Shown: piece by piece, positions 1-6,529 of the stretch | Layout: every line of letters starts with the position of its first letter | Numbering within the stretch: position 1 is the stretch's first letter | NCBI GenBank assembly: GCA_021850605.1 | Contig: JAJZLQ010000102.1 | Coordinates: 1 to 38,386 of the forward strand | Direction: 5' to 3' | DNA from: Actinomycetes bacterium | GTDB taxonomy: Bacteria; Actinomycetota; Acidimicrobiia; Acidimicrobiales; Acidimicrobiaceae | Length of the DNA: 38,386 nucleotides | Made by a program: the position numbers and the translations under genes | Notes under the pieces: model-generated | Seen by the model: only the letters and a program-made list of their open reading frames with translations | Databases searched by the model: none | Told to the model about the DNA's origin: nothing

Positions 1-1
1 C

Positions 2-394
2 GCCCAAGAGGTCGAGATCGAAGAGTCCAAGCTGCTGGAGGCACTCAAGTTTCGCTCCGAGCCCCTTTCTCTCTCCGAGCCCCTACGTGAGGACGGCGAC
101 GCCGAACTTGGGGATGTGGTCGAGGATCGGGCGGCCGAGTCGCCCTTCGAGATGGCGGCCACCTCTCTGCTTCCGGTCGAAATTGCGCGTCTGCTCGCGC
201 CGCTCGACGATCGCGAGCGCGAGATTCTCAAACTGCGCTTCGGCCTTGATCGAGGCGAGCCGCGCACGCTGGAGGAAGTAGGCGAGCACTTCAACCTCAC
301 CCGTGAGCGCATTCGCCAGATCGAGGCGCGCGCCATGTCCAAGCTGCGCCATCCTTCTTCCGATACCGGCGCACGCGACCTGCTCGCTCTCTAG
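2..394 (+). CDS. RNA polymerase sigma-70 factor, C-terminal part (partial)
   Basis: The frame is open from the left edge, so the N-terminal part lies outside the window. About 130 residues remain: the end of region 3 followed by a complete region 4. Region 4 contains [15 protein letters not shown] and the region 4.2 helix-turn-helix with [19 protein letters not shown], which contacts the -35 promoter element. The RERIRQIE signature and the preceding linker are typical of primary (SigA/RpoD, group 1) or closely related group 2 factors rather than ECF factors. The product would direct core RNA polymerase to housekeeping-type promoters. The stop is only 6 bp from the stop of the convergent thioesterase gene, leaving no room for a separate terminator. 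Which paralogue this is cannot be settled without the N-terminus. Confidence 0.93.
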   Translation, partial: AQEVEIEESKLLEALKFRSEPLSLSEPLREDGDAELGDVVEDRAAESPFEMAATSLLPVEIARLLAPLDDREREILKLRFGLDRGEPRTLEEVGEHFNLTRERIRQIEARAMSKLRHPSSDTGARDLLAL

Positions 395-400
395 CATCCC

Positions 401-1225
401 TCAGCCCATCGGAGCCAGGATCGCCAGCTGGCGGGATTGCGCCACCATTCTTCCGTCCGCGGTGAAAACCTCGCCGTCCTCCTCGATGAAGCCCCCACTT
501 GCCATCCGGGTTCGGAAGCGGACGAGGCAGTAAGCGTCGTCGGCGATCGGGAGGGGATCATCGGTTGCCCGAAAGTGTACGCTCAGGTCCACCGTTGGAG
601 TGGCGTAGCGGCCGGCGAGCTTCGAATAGACCGCCGGAAGCCAGCCATCCGTATAGACGACCAGGGCGAGCGAATCGGTGGGCCTGTCCTCCGCCAGCCG
701 CATCCACCCTCCGGTTTCGGCGGTCGGACTTTCGGAGAAGGGCGGGTAACCGGTCGCGAACCTCTCCTTGAACTGACTTCTCATCTCGACCAGAGGTTCC
801 ACGATGTCGTCGAGGGGTGGGCATTCCTCCGGTGGCGCCACCTTGGGCGCCTCCACGTCCTGGAAGTCCGGGCCCGGTTGCGGGGTGATGAAGGCGGCCA
901 TTGCCTTGGCGACGAGCCTGTCGTCCTGGAACATGCGCCCACTGATGAAGGTCGCCGAGCGTCCGGTCTTCTCCACCGTGGTCAGCACTTGGAAAGGCTT
1001 CGTCGCCGGTGGAGCCAGATAATGGACAGTGAACGAGCGAACGCGCCGGAAGGGGTCTCCCACCCGGTCGGTCAACGAGCGCAGTATGCAAGCGGCGATG
1101 TAGCCGCCGTTGGGGCCGCGGCCGGTGGACCAGCCGGGGACGATGATGCCGGCAAAGGCGTCGTCTCCTATTCGCGATACCGAGGTCTCCTGGTCGAACC
1201 GGGTGTCGAACGGCAGGTTGGCCAT
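401..1225 (-). CDS. TesB-like acyl-CoA thioesterase (double hotdog)
   Basis: 274 residues, the usual size of TesB-type or acyl-CoA thioesterase-like proteins made of two fused hotdog folds. The N-terminal hotdog contains GRGPNGGYIAA, the typical glycine-rich turn before the long hotdog helix, followed by the strand FTVHYLAPPATKPFQV. The C-terminal hotdog contains TVDLSVHFRA and ends in AQSRQLAIL, as in this family. It probably hydrolyses acyl-CoA esters in the cytoplasm; chain length and physiological role cannot be read from sequence. No signal peptide or membrane segment is seen. The gene is convergent with the sigma factor gene and stands alone on its strand, with the structured region at 1312-1446 upstream of it in antisense orientation. 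Confidence 0.88.
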   Translation of the reverse strand: MANLPFDTRFDQETSVSRIGDDAFAGIIVPGWSTGRGPNGGYIAACILRSLTDRVGDPFRRVRSFTVHYLAPPATKPFQVLTTVEKTGRSATFISGRMFQDDRLVAKAMAAFITPQPGPDFQDVEAPKVAPPEECPPLDDIVEPLVEMRSQFKERFATGYPPFSESPTAETGGWMRLAEDRPTDSLALVVYTDGWLPAVYSKLAGRYATPTVDLSVHFRATDDPLPIADDAYCLVRFRTRMASGGFIEEDGEVFTADGRMVAQSRQLAILAPMG

Positions 1226-1311
1226 GATGTTTTCCTTTGCGGGTCTTGGTCGGCTGTGGCATAGAAGTTATCCGAACCAGGCACTACCGCGCTGTCGTTG
1301 CAGCCATTGGG

Positions 1312-1446
1312 GCCCTGACGGAGGGTCAGTGACCTGGGATAACGAGACATAGGTCGCCTGGCGGCGTCAAAGGCCCAGGTACGCCCTAGGCTCTAATCTG
1401 CCTGGGCGCACCGGTTATGCGGCTGCCTACCGGGCAGCCTTTCTCT
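1312..1446 (+). ncRNA. Candidate structured RNA: four successive hairpins ending in a terminator-like stem
   Basis: In the roughly 240-bp gap between the thioesterase start and a 25-codon ORF, four perfect inverted repeats follow each other: CTGAC/GTCAG (1315-1319/1325-1329), GACCT/AGGTC (1331-1335/1351-1355), GCCCAGG/CCTGGGC (1373-1379/1401-1407) and GGCTGCC/GGCAGCC with a 5-nt loop (1421-1427/1433-1439). The last is followed by TTTCTCTC, as in an intrinsic terminator or attenuator on the plus strand. It lies 25 bp upstream of the small ORF. No consensus of a known riboswitch (TPP, FMN, cobalamin, c-di-AMP) was recognised. It could be a small RNA, a leader attenuator, or chance pairing in GC-rich DNA. 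Transcription and strand are inferred. Confidence 0.3.
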
Positions 1447-1464
1447 CGGTACAGTGAGGTTGCA

Positions 1465-1542
1465 ATGAAGAAAGTGTTCTTTCTCTTGGTTTTGGTCGCG
1501 CTGGGCGCTTTGGCTGCCAAGAAGCTCAAGGCGTCTGCCTGA
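1465..1542 (+). CDS. 25-residue single-pass membrane peptide (DLW-39-like?)
   Basis: A 25-codon ORF starting ATG, preceded 5-10 nt upstream by a GTGAGGT stretch that can serve as ribosome binding site. The peptide starts MKK, has a hydrophobic core VFFLLVLVALGALAA and ends with KKLKASA, so it is a plausible N-in single transmembrane peptide. It resembles the start of the small actinobacterial DLW-39 family (MKK-hydrophobic-K), but it lacks the D-L-W tail and is shorter. It lies alone on the plus strand between the structured region at 1312-1446 and a symmetrical terminator at 1567-1601. Function unknown. The coding call rests on the RBS, the amphipathic layout and the terminator. Confidence 0.45.
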   Translation: MKKVFFLLVLVALGALAAKKLKASA

Positions 1543-1566
1543 TCCAGTGACTGGCCGTTTCGAACG

Positions 1567-1601
1567 GGCGCTTCTCGGCGGGTTTTCCGCAGGGGAGCGC
1601 C
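1567..1601. terminator. Bidirectional hairpin between convergent genes
   Basis: GGCGCTTCTC (1567-1576) pairs with GGGGAGCGCC (1592-1601) with two G-T wobbles. An inner stem GCGG/CCGC (1578-1581/1587-1590) closes on a GTTTT loop. The stem lies between the 25-codon ORF and the oppositely oriented HAD gene, where a shared terminator would be expected. No long T tract follows on either strand. Confidence 0.45.
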
Positions 1602-1628
1602 TTCGGCTTTAACGGCGCGACCTGCTAC

Positions 1629-2456
1629 CTAATCCTGGATCGGAAGCATGAGGGCGGCGCGCAATTGCTCCGAGAGGTGCCTCACTCTGACCAGAAGGTA
1701 GACGCTGGCGGCGGAGACGGAGACGATGCCGGCGCTGAGGGCTATCAGGCCAATCGGGGCCGACGAGCGGATCTCCCCCTCACGGACTCGCACCGGATTG
1801 GAGAATGACTCCACCGGCCAGTTGCGCTCCTTGGCGATCTTTGCCAGTACGCGGTCGGGATTCACTGCGATCGGATGTCCGACCGCCTCCAGCATGGGCA
1901 GGTCGGTGTAGGAGTCCGAGTAGGCGTAGGCGTCCTCGAGCGAGAAGCCGTAGCGATCGGCAATCGATGCCATGGCCTCAGCCTTGTAGGGGCCATAGGC
2001 GTAAAACTCCATCTCCCCGGTGTAGCGACCGTTCGCATCCACCTTCGAGACCGTGGCTATGACCCCGTCGACGCCCAGCCTCTCACCTAGCGGGGCGACG
2101 ATCTCCTCCGGGGAGGCGGAGACGATGTAGACCAGATCACCCTTGGCCTTGTGCTCGGCGATACGGTCGAGTGCCTCCTTGAAGATCAGCGGCTCGACGA
2201 TCTCGGTCATGGTCTCGGCGACGATTGCCGAGACGAGCGATCGCTCCCACCCCTTGGTGAGGGAAAGCACCGTCTCGCGCAATTTGTTGAGCTGCTTCTC
2301 GTTCGCACCCGTGTACTTGAAGACCAGCTGCGCATAGGCCGAGCGCAGGATGCTGCGTTTCGAGAGCAGCCCCTCCTTGTAGAAGGTGCGTCCGAAGGCA
2401 AGCATCGATGCCTTCGCAATTACCGTCTTGTCGAGGTCGAAGAAGGCGGCGTTCAC
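1629..2456 (-). CDS. HAD-IB family phosphatase with C-terminal membrane segment
   Basis: 275 residues. Haloacid dehalogenase motif I is FFDLDKTVIA at residues 5-14, with the nucleophile and acid/base aspartates in DLDKT. Motif II is the serine in IVSASPEE, motif III the lysine in YGPYKAEAM, and motif IV SDSYTDLPML supplies the Mg2+-binding aspartates. The family is SerB-like subclass IB; members dephosphorylate small phosphate monoesters (phosphoserine, lysophosphatidic acid and others), and the substrate is not evident here. The last 45 residues contain a hydrophobic stretch, IGLIALSAGIVSVSAASVYLLV, followed by basic residues. This suggests tail-anchoring to the membrane, a common arrangement in actinobacterial members. 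The gene follows the helicase-like gene on the same strand with a 22-bp gap and may be co-transcribed with it. Confidence 0.9.
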   Translation of the reverse strand: MNAAFFDLDKTVIAKASMLAFGRTFYKEGLLSKRSILRSAYAQLVFKYTGANEKQLNKLRETVLSLTKGWERSLVSAIVAETMTEIVEPLIFKEALDRIAEHKAKGDLVYIVSASPEEIVAPLGERLGVDGVIATVSKVDANGRYTGEMEFYAYGPYKAEAMASIADRYGFSLEDAYAYSDSYTDLPMLEAVGHPIAVNPDRVLAKIAKERNWPVESFSNPVRVREGEIRSSAPIGLIALSAGIVSVSAASVYLLVRVRHLSEQLRAALMLPIQD

Positions 2457-2478
2457 GCTTCCATCCTAACGAGGCAAG

Positions 2479-4746
2479 CTAAGGCCCGGATGGGCCGAGT
2501 CCGGCCACCAGTGCTCTGGCAAGTTCGGTTGCGCCGTCCTTGGAGAGCGGCTCGTTGTTGTTCCCGCATTTGGGACTGACAATACAAGAAGGGCAGCCTC
2601 TTTCACAGGCACAGGTCTCCAGAACCGAAAGAGTGGCGCGCGCCAGGTCGGCGAGCCGATCGTAGGCCAGGTCGGCTATGCCGCTTCCGCCCTGGGCGCC
2701 ATCGTAAATCGCGACCAACCCCTGCGGCTCCGCCACCGAGATGCCCATACCTGGCATCATCTCCTGCACTGCCGGGCTCGAAACCCCACCTACGTCCCAC
2801 CGGTCGCAGATTGCCACGAGTCCCATTACCCCGATTGCGGTGTGCTCGAGCGCGTGTAGGGCGCCGGGCAGCCTTTCGCCGTCCATGGCGGCCTCCAGCT
2901 CTCCGCCGAAGACTATGAAGAGGGCGTCGGTGTCCAGGCGCCGCGGCGGCAGGTGCGACTCGACCACTCCGCGAAGAGTCCCGTCATCCCCGATTACCTC
3001 GTGTCCGACGTGCATTTCGAGCACCGCAAGCCTGGAAGTCCCGGTCTGCACACCGCCGCGTGCAACGCCTAGGTTGCGTGCTTCGTAGAAGCGGTAGTGC
3101 GATTCGGTGACCACCTTGGTGTGCACCGGCTCATCGAGCTCTTCCACCATAACGGTTCCGGTGTGCTCGTCGATGGCGGTCACAAGGTACCGCCCTCCGC
3201 GATGGCGATAGACGGCTCCAAGGTAGGCACTCGAGGCGATCCGCTCCTCGTCCAATTCCTCCAACACCTCGCCGGCGCCGGTGACCAACAGGTAGCGGCG
3301 ATGCTGCTTCCCTCGGAGGCTGCGGTTGCGCTGGGGCTGGGTGGCGCCGGTGAAGACGTAGCCATCGGGAGTGGCGGCCACCTGGCGCCGCTCTTGCAGC
3401 ACCCGGAACGCTGACTCGATAAGCGCCGTCATCGTGGCGTCGCCGCCGGACCACGCGTCAGGGTCGACGCTTGATTCCGCGGACGCGCATGTCAGCTGGT
3501 AGAGCAGCACCTCCTGGTTCCACGGGTTGATCGCAGCCTGCTCGTTGGGGCGTACCCCCAGCTCCTGGGCATGTGCGGTCATCCAGGAGTCGAGCAGGTC
3601 GCTCTCGGCTATGAATATTCCCAGCCCCAGTCCTCCTCCGAGGCGTGCGAGGTCTCGCCTGAAGCGGCTCAGGACGCCGGGAAAGCCGACCTCCACCAAG
3701 ACGTCGAAGTCGCCGATCCCCTCCGGTAGGGCGGAGGTGGCAACCACCACCGCAACGTCCTGACGTTCTATCAGTTGCTCCAGCTCGGCCCTGGTCTCCT
3801 CCAGGTACCCACCCCGATAGGAGATGACGCGCCCCGCGAGCTCTTCGGGAGCGCGATCGATCGTGTAGCCGGCGATCAGCTCGGCCTGCATCCTCGACTG
3901 CGTCAGCACCAGCACCCTCTCACCCAGCCTGGCCGCGGTGGCGGCCATCGCCGAGGCGATAGTGGCCGGAGCCTTGGACTCGGACATTCTTGCCGGGTCG
4001 ACCATCGCCACCAGCACTTCGGTTGCCTCGGCCCTGGTCAAGGGAACCCTGTGTGCCGGGCGGCGCAAGAGGGTCTCGAAGAAGCGCTCTGGCTCGCCCA
4101 GCTCACTTCCGGTGGCCGCGAACGAGAGCTCGCGGCCGAAGTCGGCGCGTATGGCGTGCTCAAGGCGGGCAAGGATGTGGTGCAGGTGGGAGCCGAGGAG
4201 GCCCCGCATGGAGGTCAGGTCCCAAACCCATACCTCGGCCAAGGACTCGAGCAGCGCGCCAAAACGATACCGGTCCGGCAGGACGTCGCGGTGGAGGTTC
4301 TCCGGCGTGGCAATAACCAGGTCGGAGCGGGCGCTCATGATCGGACCCGCCTTGCGTGAACGCAGCCTGGCGAGCTCGGCGACAAGCAGGCCAGGAGCTG
4401 TGATCGACAGCGTTGTCGCAAGGCTGCGGCTGGCCGGCAAACCGGATGTCACCACCATCAGGCGCGTTCCCTCCGCGCGCAACGCCTGCGCCCTTTTAAC
4501 CAATGCCTCGGTTTGGCCGGAGTTGGGCGGGCCGTAAAGGAGTTGGGATCCACTGTCGTTTTGGGGGCCCTGCGGCTCCCACGCCGGCGAGAAGCCGCCG
4601 ATCAGCAGCGCCGCCATAGCGGGCTCGCCTCCCGCTTCGATGGCCAGCGCCTCCAACAGTGCCGAGAACCGTGCGTCGGCTGTTTTGGGCTCGGCGTCGA
4701 ACGCCGCGCCGGAGCCCCCACTCTCTTGCCCGCTCTCGGAGCCCAT
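2479..4746 (-). CDS. Degenerate DEAD/DEAH-like helicase (MrfA/YprA relative) with DUF1998-type C-terminus
   Basis: About 755 residues with the overall layout of the MrfA/YprA-type superfamily 2 helicases: two RecA-like domains, then a DUF1998-type domain ending in a cysteine cluster (CACERGCPSC ... C, near residues 712-727), which in MrfA binds a metal. The ATPase motifs are altered. The Walker A position reads GPPNSGQT (about residues 72-79) without the lysine. The DEAH/DEIH position reads VWDLTSMRG (about 174-182), although the neighbouring GSHLHHILARL matches the family. Motif VI, normally QQAGRAGR, reads RFRRDLARLGG (about 361-371). The frame is intact and long, so the protein seems maintained. 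ATP-independent DNA binding or a scaffold role is inference. The start was chosen at ATG 4746 because TAGATT lies 8 nt upstream, giving a leaderless mRNA; an in-frame TTG at 4764 is the alternative. Confidence 0.82.
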   Translation of the reverse strand: MGSESGQESGGSGAAFDAEPKTADARFSALLEALAIEAGGEPAMAALLIGGFSPAWEPQGPQNDSGSQLLYGPPNSGQTEALVKRAQALRAEGTRLMVVTSGLPASRSLATTLSITAPGLLVAELARLRSRKAGPIMSARSDLVIATPENLHRDVLPDRYRFGALLESLAEVWVWDLTSMRGLLGSHLHHILARLEHAIRADFGRELSFAATGSELGEPERFFETLLRRPAHRVPLTRAEATEVLVAMVDPARMSESKAPATIASAMAATAARLGERVLVLTQSRMQAELIAGYTIDRAPEELAGRVISYRGGYLEETRAELEQLIERQDVAVVVATSALPEGIGDFDVLVEVGFPGVLSRFRRDLARLGGGLGLGIFIAESDLLDSWMTAHAQELGVRPNEQAAINPWNQEVLLYQLTCASAESSVDPDAWSGGDATMTALIESAFRVLQERRQVAATPDGYVFTGATQPQRNRSLRGKQHRRYLLVTGAGEVLEELDEERIASSAYLGAVYRHRGGRYLVTAIDEHTGTVMVEELDEPVHTKVVTESHYRFYEARNLGVARGGVQTGTSRLAVLEMHVGHEVIGDDGTLRGVVESHLPPRRLDTDALFIVFGGELEAAMDGERLPGALHALEHTAIGVMGLVAICDRWDVGGVSSPAVQEMMPGMGISVAEPQGLVAIYDGAQGGSGIADLAYDRLADLARATLSVLETCACERGCPSCIVSPKCGNNNEPLSKDGATELARALVAGLGPSGP

Positions 4747-4849
4747 CCCGGCCGAATCTAGCAAGCCGGCGAAGGGCGCGCGCTTGCCCAGCTTGAGGCG
4801 GGACTCTGGATAATTTTTAGATGCATTATGTCGAATATAGAGATCTTTT

Positions 4850-4869
4850 ATTGGACGTACTGGTCAAAT
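4850..4869. promoter_or_regulatory. Candidate operator upstream of the molybdoenzyme operon
   Basis: An imperfect inverted repeat, ATTGGAC-N6-GTCAAAT, lies 43 bp before the ATG of the Fe-S/NrfD gene in the AT-rich intergenic region 4765-4911, the lowest-GC stretch of the neighbourhood. Possible -10 hexamers TATAGA are at 4836-4841 and 4880-4885, and GGGGG at 4901-4905 is the ribosome binding site. The dyad is not a canonical FNR box (TTGAT-N4-ATCAA). The regulator is unknown. Confidence 0.35.
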
Positions 4870-4911
4870 AAAGAGAGCATATAGAAAGTCACTGTCATAT
4901 GGGGGTTTTGC

Positions 4912-6504
4912 ATGAGCCAGCAGCAGGCGCGTCCGGGGACGCGGCCGGCGACCCGTCCTGACGGGGGACATCCGGTCGCGCTGCGGCGGCACGAGGGGGA
5001 ACGCTGGGTAAAGGTCTTGGACCAGAGCCGCTGCATCGGCTGTCATGCGTGTACCACCGCTTGCAAGAGCGAGAACGAGGTGCCCCTGGGCGTTACGCGC
5101 ACCTACGTGAAGTCCGTCGACGTCGGAACTTTCCCCAACGTGCGGCGAAACTTTCAGGTGACCAGGTGCAACCAGTGTGATAACCCCCCGTGTGTGGCCG
5201 CATGTCCCACCGGAGCCATGTACCAGCGGCCCGACGGGATCGTCGACTTCGACAAGAAGATCTGCGTGGGCTGCAAGGCGTGCATGGCGGCCTGTCCTTA
5301 CGACGCCATATTCATCAATCCGGAGGACCACTCCGCCGAGAAGTGCAACTTCTGTGCGCACCGGCTCGACGTCGGACTCGAACCCGCCTGTGTGGTGGTC
5401 TGCCCGACCGAGGCGATCTTCGTTGGCGACCTCAATGATCCCACCTCCAAGGTTTCGCGCGTTATCAACCGTGAGGCCGTCTCGGTGCGCAAGCCGGAAA
5501 AAGGCACCGCGCCCGGCGTCTTCTACAAGGGCGCACACAAGTCCACGCTCGATCCCCTGGCCGCCAGGAGACCGGCTGGATCGACCTTCATGTGGTCCGA
5601 GAAGATCGAGAACCACAAGGTGACGAACTCGGGAGCACCGGTAGGCGCGCACGTCAACTCGTCTGCGAGGGCGGTGGTCTCCTACGACATGACACACGCA
5701 GTGCCCTGGAGTTGGAAGGTGAGCCTCTACACCTGGACCAAGGGCATCGCCGCCGGGGTGTATCCGGTGGTGCTGGTCATGGCGCTGCTCGCGGGTCAAC
5801 CCCTCTCCGGAAACCTGGTGCGCTACGTTGCGCCGGGCATTTCGCTTCTGGCGCTGATCGTAACCGGGATACTCCTGGTCGCGGATCTAAAGCACCCGGA
5901 GCGCTTCCTGCTAATCCTGATCCGGCCCCAGCCACGGAGTTGGCTCGTCAAGGGCGGCTTCGTGCTCACGGGGTACGGCGCGGCGCTCGCCCTGGCCCTG
6001 GTCTTGGGATATCTGGGCAACCAGGGCGCACTCAGGATCGTGGGAATGGTCTCGGTCCTGCTCGGTGCGGCCACCGCCGGATACACCGCGTTCCTTTTCT
6101 CCGAGTCGAGGGGCAGGGACCTCTGGCAGAGCCCGCTACTGCTCCCACAGCTACTGGTGCAGGCCGCAATGCTGGGTGCGGGGTTCGCGGTGCTCGTCAA
6201 GGGCAGCCTCGCCGGGAGCGCCTCTCACGCGGCTGTCCCCCTCTTTGTCGGACTGGTGCTGCTGCACTCGCTTCTCGTCTCGGCGGAGGTCTTTACGGGG
6301 CATCCCAGCGCGAACGCGAAACTCGCGCACTGGGAGATGACCAGGGGTTCCATGTCGGGCTGGTTCTGGCTCGGGAACCTGGGAGTACTGGCCGGATTGG
6401 CCGCGCTTCTTCAACCGGATGTCGGAGTCGCACTCTGCTACGTGGGGATGATCGCCTACGAGCACAGCTACGTCCGCTCCGCCCAACTCGTTCCGCTCGC
6501 CTGA
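4912..6504 (+). CDS. Fused 4x[4Fe-4S] electron-transfer subunit and NrfD/PsrC membrane subunit
   Basis: 530 residues joining two subunits that are normally separate. Residues 1-200 are a PsrB/NrfC/DmsB-type ferredoxin with four cysteine sets: C41-C44-C47-C51, C86-C89-C94-C98, C118-C121-C124-C128 and C145-C148-C160-C164, enough for four [4Fe-4S] clusters. A linker of about 70 residues leads to an NrfD/PsrC-type quinone-interacting membrane domain (about residues 265-530) with eight or so hydrophobic segments, for example VYPVVLVMALLAG and ISLLALIVTGILLVADL, plus the conserved-looking KHPERF. It should pass electrons between the membrane quinone pool and the catalytic subunit encoded next. No signal peptide is present, so the Fe-S part probably lies in the cytoplasm. 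GGGGG is well placed before the ATG. The gene is first in a three-gene operon. Confidence 0.9.
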   Translation: MSQQQARPGTRPATRPDGGHPVALRRHEGERWVKVLDQSRCIGCHACTTACKSENEVPLGVTRTYVKSVDVGTFPNVRRNFQVTRCNQCDNPPCVAACPTGAMYQRPDGIVDFDKKICVGCKACMAACPYDAIFINPEDHSAEKCNFCAHRLDVGLEPACVVVCPTEAIFVGDLNDPTSKVSRVINREAVSVRKPEKGTAPGVFYKGAHKSTLDPLAARRPAGSTFMWSEKIENHKVTNSGAPVGAHVNSSARAVVSYDMTHAVPWSWKVSLYTWTKGIAAGVYPVVLVMALLAGQPLSGNLVRYVAPGISLLALIVTGILLVADLKHPERFLLILIRPQPRSWLVKGGFVLTGYGAALALALVLGYLGNQGALRIVGMVSVLLGAATAGYTAFLFSESRGRDLWQSPLLLPQLLVQAAMLGAGFAVLVKGSLAGSASHAAVPLFVGLVLLHSLLVSAEVFTGHPSANAKLAHWEMTRGSMSGWFWLGNLGVLAGLAALLQPDVGVALCYVGMIAYEHSYVRSAQLVPLA

Positions 6505-6529
6505 GCGAAGTCAAAGCCAGGAGGACGGC

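Noticed and set aside
437-1264. 275-codon open frame antisense to the thioesterase
   Set aside because: Shadow frame in GC-rich DNA with no family resemblance and no RBS.
4864-5799. 311-codon open frame antisense to the Fe-S/NrfD gene
   Set aside because: No recognisable motifs, while the plus strand has four complete cysteine sets; a shadow frame.
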